A stretch of DNA of 64,000 nucleotides from Algoriphagus marincola DSM 16067 (GCF_000429405.1 NZ_AUBU01000002.1:62001-126000); one strand, 5' to 3'. Shown: positions 32,601 through 40,544, numbered from the stretch's first letter. Made by a program: numbers and translations. The notes: generated by a model from the letters alone, not told the origin.

Positions 32601-32891
32601 GGCAAATACTGGCTGATCGTCAAAAATAGGAGTCCAGGTGGTACCTGCATTTTCTGTTTTCCAGACGCCACCAGATGCTACGCCTACATACCAGACATTA
32701 CGGTTGTTTGGGTGAATGGCAATATCAGCAATTCGGCCTGAGGTAAATGCAGGCCCGATATTTCTCCAGGCAAATGCCGAGAAACTTTGAGAAGCGAGAT
32801 CCTTAGCTTTTTCCTCGGAGTTTTTCTTTTGTGCAAAAGAAGGACTCCAAAGAAGCGCAAAGGACAAAATGATTAGATAAAGTTTACGCAT
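29646..32891 (-). CDS. Secreted sortilin/VPS10-like Asp-box beta-propeller protein
   Basis: A 1081-aa protein with a Sec signal peptide (LYLIILSFALLWSPSFAQ, cleavage after residue about 21). It then has many Asp-box (BNR) repeats of the S-x-D-x-G-x-T-W type: SEDGGSTW, SEDGGRTW, STDGGKTW, STNQGASW, STDRGDSW, TTDGGENW and STNYGASW, spread over about residues 70-700. This predicts two stacked propellers, as in sortilin-like and xyloglucanase-like proteins often annotated as glycosyl hydrolase. The last 300 residues are a beta-rich linker (LEIYDTDGNFVQRV) and a helical region. The substrate is unknown; hydrolase activity is not shown by any catalytic motif I can place. Exported to periplasm or surface. 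Confidence 0.85.
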   Translation of the reverse strand: MRKLYLIILSFALLWSPSFAQKKNSEEKAKDLASQSFSAFAWRNIGPAFTSGRIADIAIHPNNRNVWYVGVASGGVWKTENAGTTWTPIFDDQPVFAIGCVTIDPVNPNRVWVGTGENNGGRHISFGDGVYLSEDGGSTWKNMGLKNSQHIGKIIVHPENSDVILVASQGPLWSSGGDRGFYRSEDGGRTWEKTLGDEEWTGVADAVIDPINPDVVYAATWQRHRTVAGYLGGGPKSGVHKSTDGGKTWTELTNGIPGGIKGKIGLAISPQNPDYVYAAIELIRRTGGVFLSTNQGASWTKMSDTVSGATGPHYYQELIADPHRFGAIYLIDVRMQVSYDHGKTFALLNTDATHSDSHSLNFIADEPDFMLLGTDGGIYETLDGTKSWRYIKNLPVTQYYKVAVDDAAPFYNVYGGTQDNGSHGGPSRTDDENGIRNAHWSRVLGGDGHQSAVEPGNPDIGYAESQQGYLHRLDRITGESVYIQPQPGPNEGEERFNWDSPILPSQHVPSTIYFASQRVWKSTDRGDSWTAISGDLTTGRDRITEPIMGKNQSWDHAWDMYAMSEFSTISSLGESPINPDVLYAGTDDGLIQYTTDGGENWNKVPVSSIPGVPKNAFVNDIRADLFDEATVYVVLDNHKEGDFKPYVAKSTNYGASWTLITNGLPTPLLTWRIVQDHEKEGLLFLATEFGVYFSINGGGKWMELNGGLPTISFRDITIQRRENDLVGASFGRGFFVLDDYSALREISEEMLDQEAQLFTPRDGYWYVPKNAVRYMGDDYWSAPNPEFGVTFTYFIKEGMSTLKADRQKAEKEMGDASIPFPGFDAIEAEMMEKAPEVHLEIYDTDGNFVQRVKAKNATGIHRMTWDLTMASQGVIDPDRLRAGGFGGMMALPGTYSAKLIAYKDGEITPMGAPVSFEVKPLREGALPGKSLSEIKAFRAEISEFANELTLAESDLEKALKQVQAMQVAVSRSEKMDAALVKDLHEAEMDLKMLESKMNGNLAKRELQDNKAPTVTDRLYAAYGGATGTYGPTGMQKGALEAGKTEFAPIKAELEQMNGNTIPALAARVRALGAPPIDGLDN

Positions 32892-33190
32892 GGTATTGTT
32901 GCTAGGTGAGTGATTTTTTTCATTAGCAATTAATATCGCTAAATTTTCTCAACCTAAATAATTCAATTCGCTAGGCGGTAATTTCTGATTGTGTTTTTGG
33001 AGAGCTTTCATTAAAAAAAATACCGGATGCTCTTTTAAAGATCCTTCAAAAAACTATCAAGAATTGCCAGCAGCGAGATCGATTCAAGCTTGAAATCGGG
33101 AAATGAAAATTCTAGTAAAATGATAGAATGTCCCATTTTGAAGCTAAAACTGACCGCTAACGGGTGATTTTTTGCGAATTAAAGTAAAGA
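32892..33190. other. Gene-free gap of 299 nt with two dyads
   Basis: This AT-rich gap lies upstream of the propeller gene and downstream of the DUF6807 gene (both - strand). It contains a near-perfect palindrome at 33080-33098 (CGATT-N9-AATCG around CAAGCTTG) and an inverted repeat ATTCTA-N9-TAGAAT at 33109-33129. No convincing ORF or TAnnTTTG promoter on the - strand was found. The dyads could be operators or an RNA hairpin ending the upstream operon. Confidence 0.45.
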
Positions 33191-34249
33191 TTACTTTGCA
33201 AAGCTCTTCGCCTCCGAATTCAATTTTTTGTCATCGGGATGCTTTCCTGAGTAAAGCAAAATCCGGTATCGAAAGGTGACGGATTCTCCCGGGCTTAATT
33301 TGAAATCCAGAATATCTTTTCCACCACTCAGCTCTTTTTGACCCAAAGGATTGGCTGAAAAAAGTCCGTAGCCCCGAGCATGCCAATAGGTGGGATAACC
33401 CGGATTGTCAGGGTGATCCAAAATTACTACAGAGACTTTTTCCTGATCAATTTCCCCGTCCAACGTCACCCATTCCCCTCGCGTTCCCCAAACCTCATCC
33501 CCTTCTTTTCCGGCGCTACTTCGATATTTTCCCGTAACTCCTTCATTGTTTAGGGAGGGAACCGTGGTAGGATTACCGTTTGCATCAGTGAATAGCTCGG
33601 GCTTATCAGAAGGGTGCTCCAATTCCCTTGCCACACGAATAGCAAAGACACCCTCTTTGTTGTCCTTCATGAAAACTGGCTCTCCCTGAGCAGTCAGGGT
33701 AGAAATTCGGTCTATACCTCGTTTTTTTCCTTCGGAGAAAAATACAAACCGGGTTTTTTCTTTCAATAAAACTTTGCCATCGGGAGTTAACCAATCCATG
33801 GTCACCACTAACTCTGCGCTATTTTTATTTTCCTTTATCTCGGAGATTCCCGCATGCCTGATTGTTCCATAGCGCTCTTTTTTATCAGCAGGTATAGCAT
33901 CTGAATTATTCCAGAAGTCAAGTCCATTTACATCCCCATAATTCATCCAATGTCCAACATGATGAGGGTGGTCCACTCGTTCTCCTGGTCTTGGAGCTAG
34001 TGGAAATCCTCGGGTGATTTCCTTTCCTCCTGAGCTAATGATAGGGTATAATACTGGCTTTGCGATGGATTCTGGATAGTAGTAGCTGGTAAAAAGCTGG
34101 TCTCCAATTAGTACCTCCACTTTTTTCTCAGCATCCTTTTGGAGCAGTTTAATTTGATCTGCTTGTGCCTGAAGTGTTCCTTGAGTACCCAAAAAGAGGG
34201 ACAGCAGTATGGCTACTGTCCCCCAGTTGATTTTTTTGATCCAAAGCAT
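33191..34249 (-). CDS. DUF6807 (PmoA-family) secreted protein
   Basis: A 352-aa protein with a signal peptide (TVAILLSLFLGTQGTLQAQA) and a DUF6807/PmoA-like body, recognised from FTSYYYPESIAKPVLYPIIS, GFPLAPRPGERVDHPHHVGH with several histidines, and late GYPTYWHARGYGLFSANPLG. The family is often found beside Gfo/Idh/MocA oxidoreductases and sugar isomerases in Bacteroidota and Planctomycetota, but no reaction is firmly assigned. The three-nucleotide gap behind the oxidoreductase gene indicates one operon (isomerase, oxidoreductase, DUF6807). Confidence 0.85.
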   Translation of the reverse strand: MLWIKKINWGTVAILLSLFLGTQGTLQAQADQIKLLQKDAEKKVEVLIGDQLFTSYYYPESIAKPVLYPIISSGGKEITRGFPLAPRPGERVDHPHHVGHWMNYGDVNGLDFWNNSDAIPADKKERYGTIRHAGISEIKENKNSAELVVTMDWLTPDGKVLLKEKTRFVFFSEGKKRGIDRISTLTAQGEPVFMKDNKEGVFAIRVARELEHPSDKPELFTDANGNPTTVPSLNNEGVTGKYRSSAGKEGDEVWGTRGEWVTLDGEIDQEKVSVVILDHPDNPGYPTYWHARGYGLFSANPLGQKELSGGKDILDFKLSPGESVTFRYRILLYSGKHPDDKKLNSEAKSFAK

Positions 34250-34252
34250 GGC

Positions 34253-35611
34253 CTAATATTGGAAAGGTTTACCTCCTGCCAAGACCTCTTGCTTTTCCTC
34301 ATCGAAGGTTACAAACTGACCGGTGCGAAGTGCAGCGGTGGTCATGATATTGGCGATGGAATGATTGTAGCCAGCCATGACATCTGCATTGGGCTTTTGG
34401 CGAGAACGAACACATTCCATCCAGTTTCGCATATGAGCAGAAGTGAGATTATCTACACCCGTATTAGCACCTGTCTCCACTGCAGCAGCCTCTGCAAGGG
34501 ACATTTCAGGAAGTAGATTTTCTTTCATCCCCATCCGTTTTGCATGATTTTCCCGAAGTCCGCCATTTGGAGTTATTTTATTTGTATCCAGATTGAGCTC
34601 TCCCGAATTGGAGTAATAAATCTCCTTCGTTCCGCCCGCCGAATTAGTGAATCGGGACGAATAAATTACCTGAAAGCCTTTACTGGCATCGTTTAAAGGT
34701 CCGTAATCAAATACAGCAGTCATGGTGTCAAAATTTTCCCGTCCGTCTTTCCAAAGGTAAATTCCTCCATTGGCTGCTACACTTCTTGGATGCGGCAAGT
34801 CGGTAAACCAATGCACGGTATCAATCTGATGAGCCATCCACTGTCCTGGAATCCCAGAAGAAAAAGGCCAAAAGAGTCGGAATTCCAGGTACTTTCGAGG
34901 GTCCCAGGCCACTTTAGGTCGATTCATAAGGAATCTATCCCAATCTGTATCTTCCTTGCGGATTTCCTGTGTCAATTCGGGTAGTCTCCAGCGGCCCGGT
35001 TGATTGACATTCCAGGTCATTTCCACTGCTACGATATCTCCGAATTTTCCGTCTTTGATAAATTTATTGGCAGCGTGGTAATTGGCGCCACTTCTTCGCT
35101 GAGAACCAACCTGTACTATTTTTCCGGTGCGGAGGACCGCCTCTTTTGCTGCCCGATTATCCGCCATTGTTTCGGCAAATGGTTTTTCCACATACACATC
35201 CCTTCCGGCTTCCACTGCTTCTTTGCAATGAAGAGCATGCTGAAAATCTGCAGTACTGATGATGACGGCATCCACATCTTTTCGATCGTAGAGTTCATCA
35301 TTATTTCTACAGGCAGCAATAGACAAATCCGCCTTATCCTTCAGGTAAGCCTGGCATTCGTCTCGACGCCGACTCCAGATGTCTGATACTGCAGTAAACT
35401 GATAATTCATCTCTTTGGCGTGGACAAGCATAGCCGGTATCAAGGCATATTTGGCGCGGTCGGAAAAGCCAACTATGCCGACATTTACCCGATCATTTGC
35501 TCCAATGATTCGGCTGTAACTTTTCGGGGAAAAAGCCATCGCACCAAAGCCTATTCCGGCAGTGGTCAAAGCGGACTTTTTCAGAAAATCTCTTCTGGAT
35601 TGATCGTTCAT
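34253..35611 (-). CDS. Tat-exported Gfo/Idh/MocA-family oxidoreductase
   Basis: A 452-aa oxidoreductase. The N-terminus SRRDFLKKSALTTAGIGFGA is a twin-arginine signal, so the enzyme is probably exported folded with bound cofactor. The Rossmann part starts VNVGIVGFSDRAKYALIPAM, a degenerate G-x-x-G-x-x-x-x-A loop. The family lysine is K143 in VYVEKPFAETMADN. The C-terminal substrate domain contains MAHQIDTVHWFTDLPHPRS. Known relatives oxidise sugar hydroxyls with NAD(P), commonly at C3; the substrate here is unknown. It sits between the isomerase and DUF6807 genes of the same operon. Confidence 0.92.
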   Translation of the reverse strand: MNDQSRRDFLKKSALTTAGIGFGAMAFSPKSYSRIIGANDRVNVGIVGFSDRAKYALIPAMLVHAKEMNYQFTAVSDIWSRRRDECQAYLKDKADLSIAACRNNDELYDRKDVDAVIISTADFQHALHCKEAVEAGRDVYVEKPFAETMADNRAAKEAVLRTGKIVQVGSQRRSGANYHAANKFIKDGKFGDIVAVEMTWNVNQPGRWRLPELTQEIRKEDTDWDRFLMNRPKVAWDPRKYLEFRLFWPFSSGIPGQWMAHQIDTVHWFTDLPHPRSVAANGGIYLWKDGRENFDTMTAVFDYGPLNDASKGFQVIYSSRFTNSAGGTKEIYYSNSGELNLDTNKITPNGGLRENHAKRMGMKENLLPEMSLAEAAAVETGANTGVDNLTSAHMRNWMECVRSRQKPNADVMAGYNHSIANIMTTAALRTGQFVTFDEEKQEVLAGGKPFQY

Positions 35612-35665
35612 GGTTAGTATGGGTTTTGGTGTTTTGGGTTCTGATTTAATGATTTGGACATTGAT

Positions 35666-36544
35666 CTATTTGACTAGTGCATTAAAAAGCTCGTGTTGCT
35701 CTTGTAGGGCTTCTATTCGATCGGCTGGCTTGGTTCTGGCTTCGAGCAAAATCCAACCTTCATAATCCATTTCCTTGAAAAGCCTGAATAAGTCCGGGTA
35801 GGGGTAGTTCCCAACGTTAAATTCCCGTACATGCACGGTATCCCCAAACCACTTTTTCACTGAATGAAAATTGGCTCCCAAGCCCGGGGAAAGAAGATCC
35901 TCCTCATTGCAATTCCAGCAGATTTTCACATTGGGTTCGGTGACTTGGTCAAAAATCGCTTTCATCACCGGAAGCTCTTGGGTGTACTGTCCATGAACTT
36001 CCACCCGGATTTCTTGTCCATAATCCTGAGCAAACTTTCCCACTTCATTGAAGGAAGCAGCAATTTGGGAGATGGTCTTTTCTCGAGGGATCTCAGGAGG
36101 CAAATAGTTGGGCTTGACTTTGATGCCAGTGGCGCCGATATCATGACATAGCTGGATGTAAGCCTTAGTTCCTTCAATATTTTGCTTTAGCTTCTCCGGG
36201 TCAGGGCTATGGTATTCATAGTTGCTTCCATAGCCTAAGCAAGTGACTGGACTATCTGCAAATCGCTTTTTGACTTCTGCTCTTTGGGCTTTACTCAGGC
36301 CGCTCTCTACACCATGGGCATGCTGAGTGCGAAGTTCTACCCCGAGTACGCCTGTCTTTTCACAATTGCTGATGAGGGTAGGAAGGTCCCAATCTTTGCC
36401 CCACTCATAGGTAACTAGCCCAAAGTGCATTTTGGACCGCTTTTCTGCCGATAAAGCCGGTGAAAAGGGCAGCAAGCCTAGAGATCCGGTGACCAAAACA
36501 GTATTTCTAAGGAATGTTCTCCGATGTATTTTTTCTACTTCCAT
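35666..36544 (-). CDS. Exported sugar phosphate isomerase/epimerase-like TIM barrel
   Basis: A 292-aa AP-endonuclease-2/xylose-isomerase-like TIM-barrel protein. The signal has a twin-arginine motif (HRRTFLRN at residues 7-14) and a hydrophobic stretch to SPALSAEK. The barrel has VLGVELRTQHAHGVESGL, IKVKPNYLPPE, RVEVHGQYTQELP, KICWNCNEEDLL and GWILLEARTKP, where E, H, N and E are candidate metal ligands. Despite the family name the substrate is probably not a phosphate in this exported setting. First gene of the three-gene - strand operon, 54 nt before the oxidoreductase. Confidence 0.88.
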   Translation of the reverse strand: MEVEKIHRRTFLRNTVLVTGSLGLLPFSPALSAEKRSKMHFGLVTYEWGKDWDLPTLISNCEKTGVLGVELRTQHAHGVESGLSKAQRAEVKKRFADSPVTCLGYGSNYEYHSPDPEKLKQNIEGTKAYIQLCHDIGATGIKVKPNYLPPEIPREKTISQIAASFNEVGKFAQDYGQEIRVEVHGQYTQELPVMKAIFDQVTEPNVKICWNCNEEDLLSPGLGANFHSVKKWFGDTVHVREFNVGNYPYPDLFRLFKEMDYEGWILLEARTKPADRIEALQEQHELFNALVK

Positions 36545-36605
36545 GCACTTAAAATACAGATAAAAGAGAGGAGAATATTCCTAAAGGCCTGAAAATCTTC
36601 GGAAT

Positions 36606-36621
36606 CGATTCGGGAAAATCG
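36606..36621. promoter_or_regulatory. CGATT-N6-AATCG dyad in the divergent gap
   Basis: The gap 36545-36736 separates the exported isomerase operon (-) from the division gene (+). It contains CGATT at 36606-36610 and AATCG at 36617-36621. A related dyad lies beyond the other end of the same operon at 33080-33098. It could be a binding site; this rests only on sequence symmetry. Confidence 0.3.
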
Positions 36622-36701
36622 GGCTATTTATCATGCATGAGTCAGGAGCTATGATCAAAGAGATTGCGATTCTTTTTTCCACGATCTTTTAAAATTTGCA
36701 T

Positions 36702-36709
36702 GAACTTTG
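36702..36709 (+). promoter_or_regulatory. -7-like element before the FtsB/DivIC-like gene
   Basis: GAACTTTG followed by CAC is one base off TAnnTTTG and resembles the ribosomal promoters in its downstream bases. The ATG at 36737 lies 27 nt beyond. Confidence 0.4.
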
Positions 36710-36736
36710 CACTCCTTTGTTTTAAATTGTAGCATC

Positions 36737-37024
36737 ATGAAGAGATTTTTCAAACTCACCACCAATTTCTATTTCTTGGCAGGGGCTTTCTTTCTTTGCT
36801 GGATGATTTTTATCGACTCCAATAATTTGATCAATCAATTCAAACTGAGCAGAAAGCTTTCTGAATTGGAGGATAGAAAAGAGTATTACCTGAAGCGGAA
36901 GGAAAAAATTAAAGCTGAGCGGGAAGAATTGATGAGCAATCCGGAACTTATGGAGAAGTTTGCCCGTGAAAAATACCTGATGAAGAAAGAAAGCGAAGAT
37001 CTCTATGTCATTGTCAAAAAATAA
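36737..37024 (+). CDS. Septum formation initiator family protein (FtsB/DivIC-like)
   Basis: A 95-aa single-pass membrane protein: a short cytosolic start (MKRFFKLTTN), a transmembrane helix (FYFLAGAFFLCWMIFIDS), a coiled coil (KLSRKLSELEDRKEYYLKRK and EKIKAEREELM), then the family end [26 protein letters not shown]. This matches FtsB/DivIC, which joins FtsL and FtsQ in the divisome. ATG 36737 is chosen; the in-frame TTG at 36707 falls inside the promoter-like element. The end overlaps the next gene by 20 nt. Confidence 0.9.
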   Translation: MKRFFKLTTNFYFLAGAFFLCWMIFIDSNNLINQFKLSRKLSELEDRKEYYLKRKEKIKAEREELMSNPELMEKFAREKYLMKKESEDLYVIVKK

Positions 37025-37553
37025 ATTCCTGGCCATCTTCTTTGGCCTTTTTTTGTTTTCAAGCTTAGCTTATGCGCAGCGCCCGATCTATAGCGACAGC
37101 ACCTCATTCAAGGATAGATTGTATTTCGGAGGAAATTTCGGGATGCAGTTCGGAACTGTAACTTTGATCGATGTCTCTCCTTTGGCGGGGGTGATGATTA
37201 CTGATAAATATTCAGCAGGTATTGGAATCACTTATCAATATTTTGACGACCGCAGATTTATAGGAGGATCCTCTTCCACTTATGGCGGGCGCTTGTTCAA
37301 TCGCTACAATGTCCTCCCCAATATTTTCCTACATGCCGAGTATGAATCCATCAATTTTGAGAATTACAATCTGGCCTCTGAACGGTTTGAGCGCATTTGG
37401 GTAAATGGACTTTTTCTGGGAGGTGGTTATTTTGCACCCTTCGGAGGAGGTAGGGGCGGAGCCAATTTTACCTTTCTCTACAATGTCCTCCATGATAATC
37501 GACGCTCGCCTTATGGTGAACCTTATGTGATTCGAGTGGGTTTTGTGTTGTAA
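37005..37553 (+). CDS. Small outer-membrane beta-barrel-like protein
   Basis: A 182-aa protein with a signal peptide ([18 protein letters not shown]) followed by alternating strands rich in Gly, Tyr and Phe: [68 protein letters not shown] and VIRVGFVL at the end. The pattern fits an 8-stranded outer-membrane barrel. No family was recognised. It overlaps the division gene by 20 nt and precedes cysE by 20 nt. Confidence 0.75.
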   Translation: MSLSKNKFLAIFFGLFLFSSLAYAQRPIYSDSTSFKDRLYFGGNFGMQFGTVTLIDVSPLAGVMITDKYSAGIGITYQYFDDRRFIGGSSSTYGGRLFNRYNVLPNIFLHAEYESINFENYNLASERFERIWVNGLFLGGGYFAPFGGGRGGANFTFLYNVLHDNRRSPYGEPYVIRVGFVL

Positions 37554-37573
37554 ATGCACATCAAGCCTATTCT

Positions 37574-38404
37574 ATGAATTCATTTCTCGAAAAACTCCAT
37601 CAATCTCATCAAGAATGCTCGGATTGCCCTTCCCCACAGGTCATCCAACAGTTTTTTGAAAGCTTATTGGGATTGCTTTTTCCAGAGCATTCTGTGCAGA
37701 AAATCAAGGAAAAATCTAAGCTCAAAGCCCGAATGGAGGAACTTCAGGAGCGGCTTTCAAAGATTCTTCAGAGAAATACCCATCTGCATGAGCAGGACGG
37801 ACTGGAGTTAGGAAGACAGTTTTTCGACAATCTAGAGCGAATCTACGATTGGATCAATCAGGATGTGGACGCCATGTATGCAGGTGACCCCGCAGCCAAG
37901 TCCCGAACAGAGATTTTGAGGTCCTACCCAGGGTTTTATGCCATTGCTGCCTATCGAATCGCCCATGAGCTTCATCTTTTGGGGATTAAACTGATTCCTC
38001 GGATGATCACGGAGATCGCTCACAGCCGAACCGGAATTGATATTCACCCGGGAGCTCAAATTGGGCAACACTTCTGTATCGATCACGGGACAGGAGTGGT
38101 GATCGGAGAAACAACGATTATCGGAAATCATGTCAAAATCTATCAGGGCGTTACCCTTGGGGCATTGAGTGTGGACAAGGCCGATGCCGATAGCAAAAGA
38201 CATCCAACCATTGAAGACGGAGTGGTGATCTATGCAGGGGCGACAATTTTGGGAGGGAAGACCGTCATCGGAAAAGGCAGTACGATTGGTGGAAATGTCT
38301 GGCTTACCAAGTCAGTTGATCCGGGCTCAAAGGTTTACTACCAAGCCCAAATGCACCACGCCGACTCATCCAAAACGGATTTGTATATCTTTAAAAACGA
38401 CTAG
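37574..38404 (+). CDS. cysE: Serine O-acetyltransferase
   Basis: A 276-aa enzyme that forms O-acetylserine from serine and acetyl-CoA, the first step of cysteine synthesis. The N-terminal helical domain runs to about residue 130. The left-handed beta-helix hexapeptide repeats include [40 protein letters not shown] and [20 protein letters not shown]. The active-site H and D fall in IDHGTG. The C-terminus is short compared with E. coli CysE, and the N-terminus longer, as in Bacteroidota. One nucleotide separates it from cysM. Confidence 0.94.
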   Translation: MNSFLEKLHQSHQECSDCPSPQVIQQFFESLLGLLFPEHSVQKIKEKSKLKARMEELQERLSKILQRNTHLHEQDGLELGRQFFDNLERIYDWINQDVDAMYAGDPAAKSRTEILRSYPGFYAIAAYRIAHELHLLGIKLIPRMITEIAHSRTGIDIHPGAQIGQHFCIDHGTGVVIGETTIIGNHVKIYQGVTLGALSVDKADADSKRHPTIEDGVVIYAGATILGGKTVIGKGSTIGGNVWLTKSVDPGSKVYYQAQMHHADSSKTDLYIFKND

Positions 38405-38405
38405 T

Positions 38406-39284
38406 ATGAAGCTTTTTGAATTAATTGGAAATACACCTCTGGTGGAGCTCCAGCATATTCCTGTCAATCCCAAGGTCAAGATCCTCTGCAAAATGGAAGG
38501 TCAAAACCCTGGAGGAAGTGTGAAGGACCGAGCTGCTTTTAATATGCTCCAATCTGCCTTGGATAGAGGGGAGATCAAAAAGGGCGATAAATTGGTGGAA
38601 GCTACCAGCGGAAATACCGGAATTGCCCTTGCGATGGTGGCAAAGGTCTTGGGTCTGGATATGACCCTGATTATGCCCGATAATTCTACCCGGGAGCGGG
38701 TACTTTCCATGGAAGCTTACGGAGCGAAAGTCATCTTGACACCTGCTGCCAAAACCATCGAGTATTCCCGTACCCTTGCAGAAGAGATGAACGAGAAAGA
38801 GGGATATTTCATGCTCAATCAATTTGCCAATCCGGATAATTACCTAGCTCACTACAAAACCACTGGACCCGAAATCTGGAATGATACCGATGGAAAAGTT
38901 ACTCATTTTGTTTCGGCAATGGGGACGACCGGGACTATCATGGGAGTATCTCGCTTTTTGAAAGAAAAAAATCCAGCTATTCAGATCGTAGGTACGCAGC
39001 CAACGGATGGATCCAGTATCCCCGGCATCCGAAGATGGTCACCAGAGTTTTTGCCGGCAATTTTTGAAAAGGAACGGGTAGATCGGGTGATCGATGTGTC
39101 CCAAGAACAGGCTACGCAAATGACACGTCGAATGGCTAAGGAAGAAGGAATTCTAGCCGGCATGAGTAGCGGAGGAGCTTTGACCGCGGCTATCAAACTT
39201 TCCGAAGAACTCGAAGAAGGCCTAATTGTCTGCATCACCTGCGACCGTGGAGACCGGTATTTGAGTTCGGATTTGTTTGGGTGA
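38406..39284 (+). CDS. cysM: Cysteine synthase (CysM type)
   Basis: A 292-aa PLP enzyme that makes cysteine from O-acetylserine and sulfide. The start ATG at 38406 gives MKLFELIGNTPLVELQHI, the normal N-terminus; the longer frame upstream lies inside cysE. PLP lysine is K40 in NPGGSVKDRAA; the asparagine loop is EATSGNTGIALA, and VSAMGTTGTIMG binds the cofactor phosphate. GTQPTDGSSIPGIRRW and the 292-aa length fit the CysM branch better than CysK. Coupled to cysE upstream. Confidence 0.95.
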   Translation: MKLFELIGNTPLVELQHIPVNPKVKILCKMEGQNPGGSVKDRAAFNMLQSALDRGEIKKGDKLVEATSGNTGIALAMVAKVLGLDMTLIMPDNSTRERVLSMEAYGAKVILTPAAKTIEYSRTLAEEMNEKEGYFMLNQFANPDNYLAHYKTTGPEIWNDTDGKVTHFVSAMGTTGTIMGVSRFLKEKNPAIQIVGTQPTDGSSIPGIRRWSPEFLPAIFEKERVDRVIDVSQEQATQMTRRMAKEEGILAGMSSGGALTAAIKLSEELEEGLIVCITCDRGDRYLSSDLFG

Positions 39285-39632
39285 GGGGAATTGGAAAATT
39301 AGAAGATTGAAAAATTTTTGGAAAGCTCCATGCCCAGGTTCGCGTCTTCACGAGCCGATAAACTTCCTATTTACGTCCACGTGAGTGGAGATACTCACAT
39401 CGGCGAAAGGCTATCGGATTTCTTATCAGAATTGACAAAAAGAAGGCTTGTTTTCTGCTGAAAAGATCCGAATCCGTAAGCTTCGCCTGCCAGCCGTGGC
39501 TGGGACTTCGGTCACCGGTCATCGGTCTTCCAACAAGCCAAGCAAAGAAAATATGGCAAATGCATGATCAAGGATAAAAAGAAAAACATAGTATACCCTC
39601 GAGCTTTTTAAAACCCCAAGGCTTGGTGCTTT
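39285..39632. repeat. Gene-free 348-nt gap with hairpins and NNCGGTC heptamers
   Basis: No gene is seen between the convergent cysM and the second isomerase gene. It contains GTGAGT-N6-ACTCAC (39381-39398), the perfect hairpin CCAGCC-GT-GGCTGG (39490-39503), and three head-to-tail heptamers TTCGGTC, ACCGGTC and ATCGGTC (39507-39527). The composition differs from nearby coding DNA. It could be an interspersed intergenic repeat; only one copy is visible in this window. Confidence 0.55.
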
Positions 39633-40544
39633 TTAAAAAAACTGCTTCATTTTTTCTAAACCTGTCCGGGCGACGACATCGGCATCCATGGCATATAGAC
39701 TTGGATTGAAGAGCTCAAGGGAGAGAATCTTATTTCCGCCCATATTCTTTAAGGTCTGTGCCACTTCCGCCAAAGGCCCCACACCATCCCCAGGATATAC
39801 CCGATGCTTGTCCTCTTGCTCTGTTCGGGCCAGGGTGCCGGGGAAATCATTCATATGGAAGACTTCTACTGCATTCCCACTGAGAAGTTTGAGCCCATCA
39901 AAACCGGAATCTCCACGGAAAAGATGATAAATATCCGGCAGCAATCGGGCATCCGGGTCATTGGCCATGGCTGCGACTGCCAGAGCCTGCCCCAACTGAT
40001 AGAAAGGTGGAAAGGCTCCCCAAAACTCCAATTGTGGCATACAGCCGGTTTTGCGGCCAAGCTCCAGAAGTTGAGCATACTTTTCTCCAGCTTCAAATAA
40101 GTCCACCGGCGCTTCTGCACCGATTGCAGGAGCGGCGATGCGCTTGCAACCAATGGCTGCGAGCTGATTCATTTCCTTTTCGATTTGGGCAAAGCCTTTT
40201 TTGCTTTTCTCCTGGTCCTGCGCCATCCATGTCGCAAATCCAATGGCATTCACCGCTTCTATTCCCGCATCGTCCAATTCCTTTTTCAAGGCTTGGAGAC
40301 TTTTTCCAGACTCCAAATAGGCATCGATTTCCATCATCCACAGTTCGATTCCATCGTAGCCTGCCCGCGCGGTGATAGTAATCATTTCTGAGAGGCTCAG
40401 CTTTTGCCCCCGTATAGTGGAGGTGTTCAATGAAAATCGAAACTGTTGTAGCTTTTTGTCTTTTGCCTTCGTCTGTATCAGTGGTGCTGTTGCGGCTAGG
40501 GAGGTAAGGGCGAGGGTCTTGAGGGCTTGTCGGCGATTGGTCAT
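39633..40544 (-). CDS. Exported sugar isomerase/epimerase-like TIM barrel, second copy
   Basis: A 303-aa TIM-barrel protein of the xylose-isomerase-like family. Its N-terminus NRRQALKTLALTSLAATAPL is a twin-arginine-like signal. Conserved barrel ends include AGYDGIELWMMEIDAYL, PQLEFWGAFPPF, PDIYHLFRGDSGF, VEVFHMNDFPG and ILSLELFNPS, offering E, D, H and E metal ligands. It is not a recent duplicate of the protein encoded at 35666-36544, as the sequences differ throughout. Monocistronic; the substrate is unknown. Confidence 0.85.
   Translation of the reverse strand: MTNRRQALKTLALTSLAATAPLIQTKAKDKKLQQFRFSLNTSTIRGQKLSLSEMITITARAGYDGIELWMMEIDAYLESGKSLQALKKELDDAGIEAVNAIGFATWMAQDQEKSKKGFAQIEKEMNQLAAIGCKRIAAPAIGAEAPVDLFEAGEKYAQLLELGRKTGCMPQLEFWGAFPPFYQLGQALAVAAMANDPDARLLPDIYHLFRGDSGFDGLKLLSGNAVEVFHMNDFPGTLARTEQEDKHRVYPGDGVGPLAEVAQTLKNMGGNKILSLELFNPSLYAMDADVVARTGLEKMKQFF

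Noticed and set aside
38232..38405. 58-codon N-terminal extension of cysM
   Set aside because: It lies within the cysE 3' coding region; CysM homologues begin MKxFELIGNTPL, which matches ATG 38406.
39616..39626. CCAAG-G-CTTGG as a terminator of the second isomerase gene
   Set aside because: The single-base loop cannot form a stable RNA hairpin and no suitable T-run follows on the - strand.
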